Source: Paragyromitra xinjiangensis (Eukaryota > Ascomycota > Pezizomycetes > Pezizales > Discinaceae). Taken from it: a stretch of 64,000 bases of DNA. Both the position numbers and the translations under genes were made by a program. The notes under the pieces were generated by a model, which worked only from the letters and a program-made list of their open reading frames with translations, ran no database searches and had not been told where the DNA came from. The stretch spans positions 1,240,001-1,304,000 of the forward strand of contig JBCAMK010000005.1 of assembly GCA_038503065.1 (NCBI GenBank), in the 5' to 3' direction. Below, piece by piece: positions 1-10,751 of this stretch (position 1 is its first letter; each line of letters opens with the position of its first letter).

Positions 1-116
1 TCACATGACCCAATGAACCAGCAGACACCTTCCTCACGCAATTCCAACACGAAATCACCTCTGCCTGCACACTACTCAAAATTCCCATCACCAACACCAG
101 AGTTAACAGCAGATGG
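1..116 (+). pseudogene. LINE ORF1 fragment (same family as LINEs B and C)
   Basis: The third forward frame reads HEITSACTLLKIPIT followed by NSRW, matching the middle of ORF1 of the two LINEs further right (HEITSACNLLKIPIT...NSRW). It lies on the opposite strand to them. The fragment is cut by the window edge on the left and by an LTR end at 117 on the right, and it already carries an in-frame TGA near position 5. It is a relict of another copy of the same Tad-like LINE family. Confidence 0.75.
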
Positions 117-141
117 TGTAACGGGTACACCGTTACTGCCT
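117..141 (-). repeat. 3' end of LTR1, separated from its body by LINEs B and C
   Basis: On the minus strand this reads GGCAGTAACGG then GTACCCGTTACA, the same 3' terminus as the intact LTR at 14,050-14,750. The rest of this LTR lies at 12,510-13,195. Positions 134-141 (TACTGCCT) are the target duplicate of LINE B. LTR1 reassembled from both pieces is about 700 bp, matching the intact copy at 701 bp. Its outer flanks (GATGG here, GCTTT at 13,196) do not match, so it is not a simple solo insertion. Confidence 0.75.
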
Positions 142-354
142 CTAGCGTTTTAGTGTTTTAGTGTTTTAATTCTACGGCCCTAATACTAAAGTATATCGCC
201 TCATCCGCCGCCAACTACAAAATAAACCCTCCCCGTTAAAAATAACTAACTAAATAATAAATAATAAAAGAAAAGTAAATAATAATAAAAATTTCCCAAG
301 GAAAGAAAGATAACCGAAAAGACAAATCAATCATTCCCTACTATTCGCGCGTAC

Positions 355-3300
355 TTATAATCCAATAGAATCAATATAGGAAAAAAAATCAGAAAAATTT
401 AACTTAGGCGAAAAGAAAATATCCCAATTTGGTTCCGAATCTTTAAAGAAATCTTGTCGTTCTTTATTTCTAAATTTGCAAATCATAATGCGGTGATGGG
501 AGCCATCCTGTTCACCGCATGCGCATGTGAGGGGGTCAGTGAATCCGGTGGGATCAATGAAATGTACTTGGTTGCGTATTTTCGCGAGTTTGGAAAATCG
601 TTTTCGTGAAAGCGGTGTGAGGTGTTGTGCGATGTGGAATGCGGTGGGCTCTGTGGTGTTGGAAGCCCATGTTTTAAGTAGGTGTTTTTTGGGTAAGAGT
701 GAGAGGTGTCCAAGGGTGAGGCAGTGCCATGGGCATAGGGGTTTGTTGTGGGCGATCGTGGCTAGTTGATCGGCTTTTTCGTTACCGAATATTTGTGTCT
801 GGGAAGGGGTCCATACTCCGTGAATGGAGCAGCCTATGTTCTGGAGTGAGTTGCATGCGTTGAGTGCGTGCCATAGATATTCTTTGTTGTGTGTAGGTCC
901 TCCTGTGAGTGACTTGAGGGCGTTTTGGTTATCGACGCATAGGTAGATGGGTGTTGGATAAATAATGTGTTGAAGTAATAAAGATAGAGCTTCTTGCATG
1001 GCGTGGATTTCAGCATCTTCATTTTCGGCATGATGTCCGAGAGTGCAAGAGTGTGTGTAGGTTTGGGTGGTGATGCCGTAGCGTATGTGGGCGATGTAGA
1101 CTCCAGAAGATGTGTGTCCGTTTTCGTTGAGGGAACCATCAGTGTATAGAAGCCAGGTGTTTGTGAGGGTGCCTGTCCAGCTGATGTGTTGTGTGGCTGT
1201 TTGTTGTTTGGAGAGTTGGGAAATTCGTAGGGAATTTGGTGTGAGGAAGTGTGGTTGAAAAGGATAATCAAGTCTTTCGAGGGGTTGATTGTTGATGAGG
1301 GGTTGAAGTAGGGAGGCTATTCTTTTGAGCCCTGTGCCTTTGTAGTTTGTTTTTTGTGGAAGGATTTTTAGTAATGGGAGGAAGGCTGGATTATGCGCGT
1401 TATTTTTTAAAATGCGGATGCCATATTTTTGTGTGTGATAATCTAGGAGTAGATTAAGTGGTGGTAAGGAGGCTTCACGTAGTAGTTGGGGGATTTTGGT
1501 GTTCCTGGGAAGACCAGTGATGAGGCGAGCAAGGCTGTGATATGCTGGTTGAATATTGTCTATGATGGTGGGGGCGCCCGTCCACCATATGGGGGAGCCC
1601 CATAGCATTTTGGGAATGTGAACTATGTGCAGTATGTGATGTATCGTGGTGGGGGTGAGGTGTATGGATTTGAGAAGGGGATAGATGATTCCTTTGGTTT
1701 TGAGAAGGGAAGCAACAATGTGATGAGTGTGTTGGTGAAAGGTTAATCTTCGATTGATTATGAGGCCAAGCATGCGGTTTTGTTCAGAGGGTAGGATGCT
1801 TTGATCGTAAAGTGTGATGGGGGTAGGTGTGGGATCTTTTGCTCTAGAGCTGAGTCGTAAGTGTTATACCTATGGCTATAGGCGTGCAGTGGTCTCCCTG
1901 TTACCCTACCTACGTAGGGAGTTACCCTACCTTCCATTTGGTCACCTTCCCGTCTTCGTTGGACCCCTCTGTGGCTGCCTGTTGCAATAATGGCTTCCAG
2001 GCAGTCACCCTGCCTTCCCCGGTTACCCGGCCGTTACCCTGCCTTCGCTTGCGCTGCCTGCAGCGCTGGATCGAGAAGGGGGGACACCCGCAAAATATCC
2101 GCGTCCCGGAGACTAAAAGTAACCCTTTGGTCGTCAACGGCGCCCTTCCCGCGGAACGTGACCCGGAGGGTATGTATGAGAGGTCTTCATAGGGCAACTT
2201 GGGGCGCCGAGTCACGTGGGCTATTCGGATTAGTCATCAGAGGTCTCCTGCCCGCGCTACGGGGCTCCAAACACCAGCTGTCGCAACAAAACGATATCGT
2301 GTAACCACCTACTCGATCGGGCGAACGCAACCGTCGCAACCGTATCATCGCCACGTCGAACCGAGGCGATCTGAGGATTACTGAACGAGGGGTAAGCGTC
2401 GGAAGTTGGAGATATCGGCTTCGCCGATAGGATGTCGGATAAATGGATAAGCGAGTTAGTTCAATTTGTAATAGTAGATAGTTTAGTCCGTCGACCCAAG
2501 CTACAAAGAACACACAGTAGTAAAGAGGACGGGATATAAATACTCTTGCATTGGACGTCAATTCTGAGTCGATCATCATCGAGGAAGAACGAGCCTTATC
2601 AATATTATTTTGTTACCAACATACTTTGTTCCGTGATAAATTCTCCATCGTATCGAGTTGTTTAGCATAGCTTCGCGCTTCAACACTTGTGTCCTTCCTA
2701 TTGAGAAAGTTCTTTCAACGGAACAGCCCCGACCCTTATCTCGCTTAAACTATCGTTGCCTTTGTGCGGTTCATAAGAAGTTGTCAGGACGTGCGCTCGG
2801 GTATTGTGCTACGGATAGTAGCCGGTCGAGTTACAGAGTCTAGAGAGCTATCTAAAGCTTCGCTTAGAATTCAGTAGTGGTGCGAAGTACCGGTCTTACA
2901 GTAAGTGCATGAGTTCTGTTTTTGGCGGGGAAAAGAGGATGTTGAGGTATGATCCTCTTTGGATTTTAGAATTTAGGCGTTGTTGTAGTGTCATGGTGGC
3001 GAACTTTTGCGAGAAGCTTGCTTGTAGCATGGCGTTATCATCAATGTAGGTGTTGGAGTAAGTGAGATTAGAGGGTGAGGGTTCGGTGTCTAGGGCAGCG
3101 CTGTATATGGTAAAGGCAATGGACGAAACGGCGGATCCTTGTGGGAGTCCACTGTTGAAGGGTGTTGTTGGGCTTGTGGTGTTATTGAATCTGAAGGCTA
3201 TGGTTCGGTTGGTAGTGAAGGTTCGGTACCATTGTATGAGGTACGTGGGGAATTTGAAATGGAGGAAGATAGCAATCATTTGTTGATGGATGACGCAGTT

Positions 3301-5091
3301 GAATGCTCCTTCGATGTCTGTGGTGAGGATGGAGGGTCGGAGTTGTTTTTGGTGTCCTGTTGTGGCAGGAGTGTCGAGCCAGGATTGAGAAGGTGTGATG
3401 ATTTGTTGCAGGGCATCTATTGCTGAGATTCCTGTACGTCCACCTGTGTGCTGGTGGTTAATTGCACCTGAGTTTATTGCAGCAAGTTCTAATTGTCTGG
3501 TAATGATGCGTTCTAGTAGCTTGCCGAGGCATGATAGCAGTGAAATGGGCCAATAGGCATTGGGTTTGGCGTAGTCATCTTTGCCTGATTTGGGTATGGG
3601 TGTGACAATTGCTTGTTTCCATATATCAGGGAAGGCGCCAAAGTGGAGGGCGGCTGTGAAAATTTTGGGTATGAGTGAGGGGGCGGCTTGATGGACGTGT
3701 TGTATGTGAGGGTAGAGGATCCCATCCGGTCCTGGTGCAGACGCAGGAGAGGTTTTGGCGAGTAATTTTGAAATTAATTCTGAGGTGATGTGGGGTGTGT
3801 TGAGGGATTGATCTGATGCGGGTGGAGGGAGCCAGTTTGGTGGTAGTGGCTGAGGGGAGGCAGTGATGGGGGGAAAGAAGGTAGTTTTAAAAGCGTTGCA
3901 TTGTGATTCAAAGTTGGGTGCGTTATGTAATGTTTGTATGGTGGTGGGGGGTCTTCGGCCATTGGTTTGTTTGATGGCTTGCCATATTTGCCTGGGGTCG
4001 TTGGTGGAGAGACGTTGGTGCCAGTGATGTTTTTTTGCTTCGATGATTTCGGATTTCCATTGTGTGCGGAGGAATTGAAGGGTTTTCCTGGCGTTTTGTG
4101 GTGGGTTGGGTAATCTGAGTGTGTGATTTATGGTGTTTATTTTCCTTTTGAGTTTGGAAAGTTCGTTAGTCCACCAACCTTTGGAGTGTTGGCTGGGCTT
4201 TGATAGTGGTATGGCTGTGATTGTGGCGAATTGTATGAGAGATGTGAGCTGTTCGCATTCTTTTGTGGTTTCGCTGGCGTTGGTGGGTTGGGATTTGTTG
4301 AGTGCTGACTGTTGTATTATGGTGTGGAATAAGGTCCAGTTTGCTTTGCTGAGGTTACGTTTGGGTGTGGCTGTGGGTTTTGGTGGAAGAAATATTGTTG
4401 TTGTGATTAGGGTGTGGTCAGAGTTGTCCCTGAGGTTCTGATCAGATTGCCACGTTATGAGATATTGTTGTATGTTTCTGAAGAGGGTGAGGTCGATGAT
4501 GGAATTTTTGTTGCCGTTTCTAGGAAAGTGTGTGAAGGTTCCTGGGTGGTTGATGAGTTGGTAGTTGTGATCTTCGAGCCAGTCAACGAGCTGGTTGGCC
4601 GTTGGTCTGGTGTTGTTGATGGAGGAGGTGTGATAATCAGTTTCAGAGCCGTACCACCATGTGTGGTGTAGGTTGGTGTCTGCTAGTATCATGTGCATGG
4701 GGAGGAAGTTGTGCATGTTGAGGTAGGTGTGTGTTGTTGGTGTGTGGTTGGCGTAGATGTTGGAGATTTCGATCTCACCTATCGCTGTGGTTATGATGAT
4801 TGAAATGGCGTTGTTGAAATAAGAGGTTGAAATGCGCGGGTTTAGATTCATGTTTGCGTTTATGTAGGTGACGCATTTGGGATTTTGGTTGGTTGGTGAA
4901 AAGCGGTGAAAGTTTGGGATGTTAGGTGGTAGGCCTTGGGTTTCTGACCATGGGTCCTGTAGTGCGAGTATGGCGAGTTGAGTGTTTGTGTTTGCATGAT
5001 GGAGTACTGAGAGAGTGGAGGCCTTTCCTTTAGCGCAATTCAGTTGTTGCACTTGGGCTATGCCTGTGATGTGTGTTGTGTGCTTAATCAT
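355..5091 (-). pseudogene. LINE B ORF2: endonuclease-reverse transcriptase-RNase H, split by an LTR
   Basis: The N-terminal part (5,091 down to 2,906) holds an AP-endonuclease-like domain (ADTNLHH, DLTLF, SDHTLI) and reverse transcriptase motifs APGPDG, TDIEGAFN, GLPQGS and the YIDD catalytic box. The C-terminal part (1,856 down to 355) holds RNase H motifs YTDGS, ENEDAEIHA, CVDNQNAL and GNEKADQLA. The frame runs TELMHL, then is cut by the LTR at 2,900, and resumes RLSSRAKD below 1,861. Removing the LTR and one GTAAG restores the frame exactly. The start is the ATG that overlaps the ORF1 stop (ATGATTAA, 5,091-5,084). One RT motif has W where copy C has R (YWPISLL versus YRPISLL). Confidence 0.85.
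1862..2900 (+). mobile_element. Solo LTR, 1,039 bp, inserted in LINE B ORF2
   Basis: It begins TGTTATACC and ends GGTCTTACA, the canonical TG...CA of LTRs, and is flanked by a perfect 5 bp duplication GTAAG (1,857-1,861 and 2,901-2,905). A TATAAAT box at 2,535-2,541 suggests that U3 lies to the left and the LTR reads on the plus strand. No long ORF, primer-binding site or polypurine tract is present, so internal sequences were lost by LTR-LTR recombination. I cannot tell Ty3 from Ty1 type. Confidence 0.85.
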
Positions 5092-6520
5092 TATGGTTGT
5101 TGAATTTATGTGCGCGTTGAGCAAGGTAGAGTGCTCTGGTTTTCATTTTTTCGGGGCAGTCGATGGCGGTGTGTTGATTGGTGTTGCAGCATGTGCATCT
5201 GAGGGGCATGTGCGTGCATCTGGCGCCTCCTTTGCAGGTGATTTGATCGCATCTGTGGTCTTTGGTATGGTGAGCGAGTGCGCAGATGGCGCAGGCGACT
5301 TCTTGTTTGCCTGTGGCGTCATGGTGTCCTAGTTTTTGACAGTTGCGACATTGGGTGGTTGGATTTATAGGGTGATATTCGCGTATTTTGCATGTGGCGT
5401 TTAGGATGTTGAGGTAGGTGAAGCCCAGGGATTTGAGGGTGTGTCTGGCTGGTAAGGCGATGACGATGGAGGAGGCTTTCTTGCCGACTCGCTTTTCTTC
5501 TGTGGAGAGCCATCTTGGGGCTTGGGCTAGCTGTACGTCGGGAATGGCGGCTTGGAGGGCGTTGGTGATAGTGGTGGGTGTAACAGGTTCGAGGTTGAAG
5601 TTGAGGGGGACGGCGTCGATGATGAATTTAGACCATCTGCTGTTGACTCTGATGTTGGTGATTGGAATTTTGAGAAGGTTGCATGCTGAGGTGATTTCAT
5701 GTTCAAATTGTTCGATGAATTTGTCAGCGGCTTCATTTGGTTTGGTGGGGAGGATGAGGTTGTCATTATTGGTTTTTCGGACTGCCAGGATGCATGTATT
5801 GACGGATCCTAATCGGTTGTTGATGGCGTTCAGTATGGAATCTGGGGTAGCTGAGGTGGGTAGGGGTTCTGTGAGTTCGATGATGATTTCCCTTTTATCA
5901 GTGGTGAACTCAGGTTTGTATAGTGGCTGGATTTTCGGGGTCTTTTTGTTGGTGACGGTTGTGAAATTTGCTTCGCCAGGTGCAGTTGTGATTTTGCTGG
6001 CGTAGGATTCTTGCGTTTTGGCGGGGTTGATGGGTGGTTTGGTGGTGTTTGTGGTGGTGGAAGGTTTGTTGTTTGTGGTGGAAGGGGTGATTTGAACGTT
6101 TTGGTTGGTTTGGATATGGAGGAGTCTGGCGTCTAAGGAGCGGACTGTGTTTTGGAGGGAAATGTTTTGTGCCTTGATTTCGGCGAGTTTTGAGTTGGTG
6201 TTCGTGTTTTGGATGTTGTTGAATTTGATTTGGGCTTGGAGGCTGTCCATTTGTCTTTCAAATTCATCTTTCATGGTGTTGAATTGGGTTTGGATGAACC
6301 AGGCGAGGTAATTGGTGGAGGTGGCATTGGTCATGTTCGCCATGTCTTCGGCGGGGATTTGAGTGAAGTTGAAGTTAGAATTGTATTCTTGGCCTCCGAC
6401 GCTTTCGTCGTCATCGTGTACGCTGGAGGAGCTGCTGTGGTTGGAGGTGGGTTTGTCTTCCATTGGGAGATCGGTGGGATCAAAGGCGGAGAGGGCGGTG
6501 CTGCCTTCAGGTGCAGACAT
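5084..6520 (-). CDS. LINE B ORF1: gag-like zinc-knuckle nucleic-acid-binding protein
   Basis: The start is placed at the Met of MSAPEGSTALS (6,520) because the same Met heads ORF1 of copy C. The frame stays open upstream to an ATG at 6,844 whose counterpart in copy C is ACG. An acidic, Ser-rich N-terminus is followed by a probable coiled coil (FERQMDSLQAQI, then LAEIKAQ) and a C-terminal zinc-knuckle block. The first knuckle, CRNCQKLGHHDATG, has Gly where copy C has the last zinc-binding Cys, so one finger is probably dead. ORF1 proteins coat LINE RNA. The stop overlaps the ORF2 start. Confidence 0.8.
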   Translation of the reverse strand: MSAPEGSTALSAFDPTDLPMEDKPTSNHSSSSSVHDDDESVGGQEYNSNFNFTQIPAEDMANMTNATSTNYLAWFIQTQFNTMKDEFERQMDSLQAQIKFNNIQNTNTNSKLAEIKAQNISLQNTVRSLDARLLHIQTNQNVQITPSTTNNKPSTTTNTTKPPINPAKTQESYASKITTAPGEANFTTVTNKKTPKIQPLYKPEFTTDKREIIIELTEPLPTSATPDSILNAINNRLGSVNTCILAVRKTNNDNLILPTKPNEAADKFIEQFEHEITSACNLLKIPITNIRVNSRWSKFIIDAVPLNFNLEPVTPTTITNALQAAIPDVQLAQAPRWLSTEEKRVGKKASSIVIALPARHTLKSLGFTYLNILNATCKIREYHPINPTTQCRNCQKLGHHDATGKQEVACAICALAHHTKDHRCDQITCKGGARCTHMPLRCTCCNTNQHTAIDCPEKMKTRALYLAQRAHKFNNHND

Positions 6521-6852
6521 GTTGGAGGTGCGGGTGAGGTGGGGAGAAAGGTGGCTGGAGGTGCGTTTGCGCCCAGCGAGAGGTGTGGATGTGATGGGTG
6601 CCCAAACAAGTCGGACGGGAGTTGCAGGTGGTGATGGCGATGCTCTGGGAGGAGTATTGGGAGCCAGGTTGATGGGGGAGCGATGGGAGTGATGAGTTCC
6701 CAGAAGCGAGGTGGGGTGTGGTGATACACGAGGCCAAAGGGATGAAGACTTTTGGTTTCGTGAGGTTCTGGGAGAGGTAGTTTGTGGTGTTGAGTTTGCG
6801 GTCGGAGGTGATGGAGGAGAAGTAGAAGCGAGGTGGGCGGTCACTTGTTATA

Positions 6853-6860
6853 TACTGCCC
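6853..6860. other. Shared target-site duplicate between LINE B and LINE C
   Basis: TACTGCCC lies exactly between the 5' end of LINE B and the 3' end of LINE C. The same octamer (TACTGCCT) borders the outer ends at 134-141 and 12,510-12,517. In the uninterrupted LTR copy at 14,050-14,750 the matching site reads, on the minus strand, TTACTGCC, and it is unoccupied. Confidence 0.75.
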
Positions 6861-7061
6861 CTAGTGTTTTAGTGTTTTTAGTGTTTTTATTCTACGGCCC
6901 TAATACTAAAGTATATCGCCTCATCCCCCGCCATACTACATAAAGCCTCCCCTAAAACGAAACATAAAATAACTTTCCAATCGATACGAAATGAAATCAT
7001 TAGAACAAAGAAAATAAAAGAAAAACCCTCGTTTCCCAATCCTGATTTCTCGATAATGCAC

Positions 7062-10000
7062 TTATAACTCAAGTTTACTAATGAAGGAGAAAAATTCTGA
7101 CAAATTTAACTGAGATGAAAAGAAGAGATTCCAGTCTAAGTTGGAATCTTTGAAAAATTCCTCGCGCTTGGTTGTTCGTAATTTGCAAAGCATAATGCGA
7201 TGATGAGATGAATCGAGTTCCCCACATTTGCAGTGTTTGGGATCAGTGAAGTTGGTGGGATCAATATGGTGTAGGTGGTTTCGTATTCGCATAAGTTTGG
7301 AACATCGTTTGCGTGATAGATGTGTTAAGTGTTTTGGAATTTTTAAAGCGATGGGGTGAATGGAATTTATTGACCATTGTTTGATTAGATGCTTGCGTGG
7401 AAGGAGAGAAAGGTGTCCTAGTGTGAGGCGTTGCCATGAGCAGGAGGGTTTGTTGTGAGCAAGTGTGGCGAGGCGATCAGCTTCCTCGTTGCCTGGAATT
7501 TTGGTGTGCGATGGTGTCCAGATGCCATATATGGAGCATCCAATGTCTGTTAGGGTTTTACAAGCGTTGAGAACATGCCATAAGTATTCTTTGTTCTGTG
7601 TGGGTCCTCCAAAGAGGGCGCGTAATGCGTTTTGGTTGTCCACGCAGAGATAAATATCGGCTGGGAAGATGATGTTTTGTAGGAGCAAGGTGAGAGCTTC
7701 TTGTATGGCGTGGATTTCTGCGTCTTCGTTTTCAGCATGGAAGCCAAGGGCGCATGATTGTTGGTAATTTTGTGTGGGGATGCCGTGTCTGATGTGGATG
7801 ATGTTTGCTGCTGCGGAGGTGTGCTCGTCATCTCGTTGGGAGCCGTCGGAGTAGAGGAGCCATGCATCGGTGAGAGAGCCTATCCAGGAATTATGTTGTT
7901 GTGCGGTCGCTTCCTTGGAGAGCGTGGAAATAATGAGTTGTTGTATGGGTAGGTGGGTGTTTTGAAAGGTGAAGTTTAGTCTTTCTAGTGGTAAGTTGCT
8001 TGTGAGGTTGTGGAGTAGGGATGCAATTCTTTTGAGGCCTGTGCCCTTGTATTCGGTTGTTTGTGGTATGAATTGCAAGAGTGGGAGAAAGGCTGGATTG
8101 TTGGCATTGCTTTTGAGTATGCGAATGCCATACTTTTGGGAATGGTAATCGAGGAGTAGATTTAGTGGTGGGAGGGCTGCTTCCCGTAGGAGATCTGGTA
8201 TGTGAGTATGTTTGGGGAGCCCTGTGATGAGCCGGGCGAGGTTGTTGTAGGAGGGTTGGATGTTTTTGAGGACAGTGGGTGTGCCTGTCCACCAGATGGG
8301 GGAGCCCCATAACATTTTGGGTATGTGGATTGATTGTACGATATGATGAATGTTGGCGGGTGTGAGGTGAACGGAGTGAAGGAGGGGGTAGATGGTTCCT
8401 CTTGCTTTCAGCAATGAGGCGGTAATGTGGTCGGTGTGTTTGTGAAAATTAATTGTTTGGTCTATGATAAGGCCCAGCACTACGCTGTGTTTGGTTGGTA
8501 GGATTTGTTGATCATAGAGAGTGATGGATATGGGTAACAGGTCTTTGATTCTGAAAGGCAATCTAAGGTGCATGAGTTCGGTTTTGGGGGGGGAAAAGGT
8601 GATGTTTAGCAGGGAGCCTCGTTCAATTTTTTGGTTGAGGCGTTGTTGGAGTGTTATGGTGGCGAATTTCTGCGAAAAGCTTGCTTGTAGCATGGCGTTG
8701 TCGTCGATGTAAGTATTGGAACGCGTTAAATTGGAGGCAGTGGGTGCTGTGTCTAGGGCCGCGCTGTAAATTGTGAAGGCGATGGAGGAAATTGGTGAGC
8801 CTTGGGGAAGACCGCTGTTGAAGGAGAATATGTCGCTGGTGGTGTTATTGAAGCGAAATGAGATGGTTCTGTTTGCTGTGAAGCTGAGATACCATTTGAT
8901 GAGATAGGCCGGAAATCTATAATGTGTAAAGATATTTGCCATTTGTTTATGTATGACGCAGTTGAAGGCTCCTTCTATGTCTGTGGTTAGAAGGGATGGT
9001 CGGAGTTGTTTTTGATGTCCAGTTGTGGCAGGAGTATCCAGCCACTCTTGTGCTGGGGTGATGATTTGTTGTAGTGCGTCAATGGCAGAGATGCCTGTGC
9101 GCCCTCCTGTATGCTGTTGATTTATCGCGCCTGAGTTGAGTGCTGCTATTTCGAGTTGTTTTGTGACCAAGCGTTCGAGTAGTTTGCCTAGGCATGAGAG
9201 AAGTGAAATCGGGCGGTAGGATTTGGGCTTGGAGTAATCACTTTTGCCTGCTTTTGGGATTGGCGTGATGATGGCTTGTTTCCAAATGTCGGGAAAGATG
9301 CCAAATTTTAATGCTGCGGTAAATATTTTTGGAATGAGAAGGGGGGAGGCCTGGTGTGCTCTTGAAATGTGAGGGTAGAGTATGCCGTCTGCACCAGGAG
9401 AGGATGCAGGTTAGGTTTTGGTGAGGAGTTTGGAGATGAGTTGTGGGGTGATTAGAGGTGTGGTGTGGAATTGATTTGAAATGTGGGGGGGAAGCCAGTT
9501 ATTTGGTAATTCTTGTGCGGTATTTGTTACTGGTGGAAAGAAAGTTGAGTGGAAGAGGTTGCATTGTGCGTTGAAGTCTGATGCATTTAAAAGAGGTTGT
9601 ACGATGGTGGGGGGTCGCCTGCCGTTTGTTTGTTTAATGGCTTGCCATATTTGTTTTGGATCATTGGAGGAGAGGCGTTGGTGCCAGTGGTGTCTCTTGG
9701 CTTCTAGGATTTCGTTTTTCCATTGTTTCCTTAGAGCTTTGAGTGTGTTTTGAATGTGTGGTGAGTGAGGGAGGTGCGTCAATCTATTGATTGCGTTTAT
9801 TTTCTTTTTAAGTTTCGAAAGTTCGTTGGTCCACCAACCTTTTGATTTGCTATTAGGCTTGGAGAGTGGGATGGCTGATGTAGTTGCTTGTTGTATTAGT
9901 GATGAGAGGAGTTGGCATTCGCGCGTGGCTTCGGCTTCGTTGTTTGGAATTGAGTGATTGAGTGGTGATTGTGTTATGATGTTGTCGAAGAGGGTCCAGT

Positions 10001-10751
10001 TTGCTTTGTGCAGTGAGCGTTTTGGGGTGGCTGTGGGTGTAGGTGGTAAGAAGAGTGTGGTGGTGAGAAGGGCGTGGTCTGAGCAGTCTCTAAGATCCTG
10101 ATCTGCGTGCCATGCTACGAGGTATTGTTGTAGGTTTCTGAAGAGTGAAAGATCAATGACAGAGGATTTGTGGCCATTTCTGGGGAAGTGTGTGAGGATG
10201 CCAGGTGAATTGGCAAGGTAGTAGTTTTGGTCTTCAAGTAGTTGTACTAATTGATTCGCGGGTATGCTTGTGTTTCTTATGGAGGTGATGTGATTTTCGG
10301 CTTCGCTGCCGTACCACCATACGTGGTGTAGGTTGGTGTCGGCTAGGATGATGTGTTTGGTGAGGAAGTTGAATGTGGTTAGATAGGTGTGGGTTGTTGG
10401 AAGGTGATTGGCGTATATGTTTGTGATTTCGATGTTGCCAATGGCTGTGGTGACTGTGATGGATAAAGCATTATTGAAGAAAGTGTGTGAAATTTGTGGG
10501 TTAAAGTTCATGTTGGCGTTGATGTATGTGACGCATTTGGGATTGGTAGGGGTAGGTGAAAAACGATGAAAGTTTGAAATGTTAGGTGGAAGGCTGTTAT
10601 GTTCGGACCATGGATCCTGTAGTGCAAGGAAAGCTAATTGTGGATTGTTGTTGGCGTGGTGTAGTACTGAAAGTGTGGTGGCTTTGCCTTTGGCGCAGTT
10701 CAGTTGCTGTGCTTGGGCTATGCCTGCAGTTTGTTTGTTGTAATTAATCAT
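7062..10751 (-). pseudogene. LINE C ORF2: endonuclease-reverse transcriptase-RNase H with one nonsense codon
   Basis: A single frame runs from the ATG at 10,751 to the stop at 7,062 except for one TAA at 9,411-9,413, just before the first RT motif (PASSPGADG). Copy B has a Ser codon there. The N-terminal endonuclease domain shows ADTNLHHVWW, DLSLF and SDHALL. The RT shows YRPISLLSCLGKLLER, TDIEGAFN, GLPQGSPIS and YIDD. RNase H shows YSDGS, ENEDAEIHA, CVDNQNAL and GNEEADRLA. The start codon overlaps the ORF1 stop (ATGATTAA), suggesting reinitiation after ORF1. The stop could be a sequencing error or a true mutation. Confidence 0.85.

Larger units (their letters stand above)
142..6852 (-). mobile_element. 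Tad-like LINE, copy B (split by a solo LTR)
   Basis: A full-length non-LTR retrotransposon of about 5.67 kb once the 1,039 bp LTR and one 5 bp duplication are removed. It has a 5' leader, ORF1 (CCHC zinc-knuckle protein), ORF2 (AP endonuclease, reverse transcriptase, RNase H) and a 3' UTR ending in short AAAACACT-type tandem repeats instead of poly(A). Its flanks are TACTGCCC (6,853-6,860) and TACTGCCT (134-141), the target-site duplication. The 5' junction abuts LINE C, which uses the same target. ORF2 is broken by the LTR, so this copy cannot be autonomous. Confidence 0.85.

Noticed and set aside
5015..6692. Long plus-strand frames opposite the LINE ORFs (also 7,465-12,349 and 19,317-25,031)
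   Set aside because: They are antisense shadows of well-supported LINE proteins and show no motif of their own.
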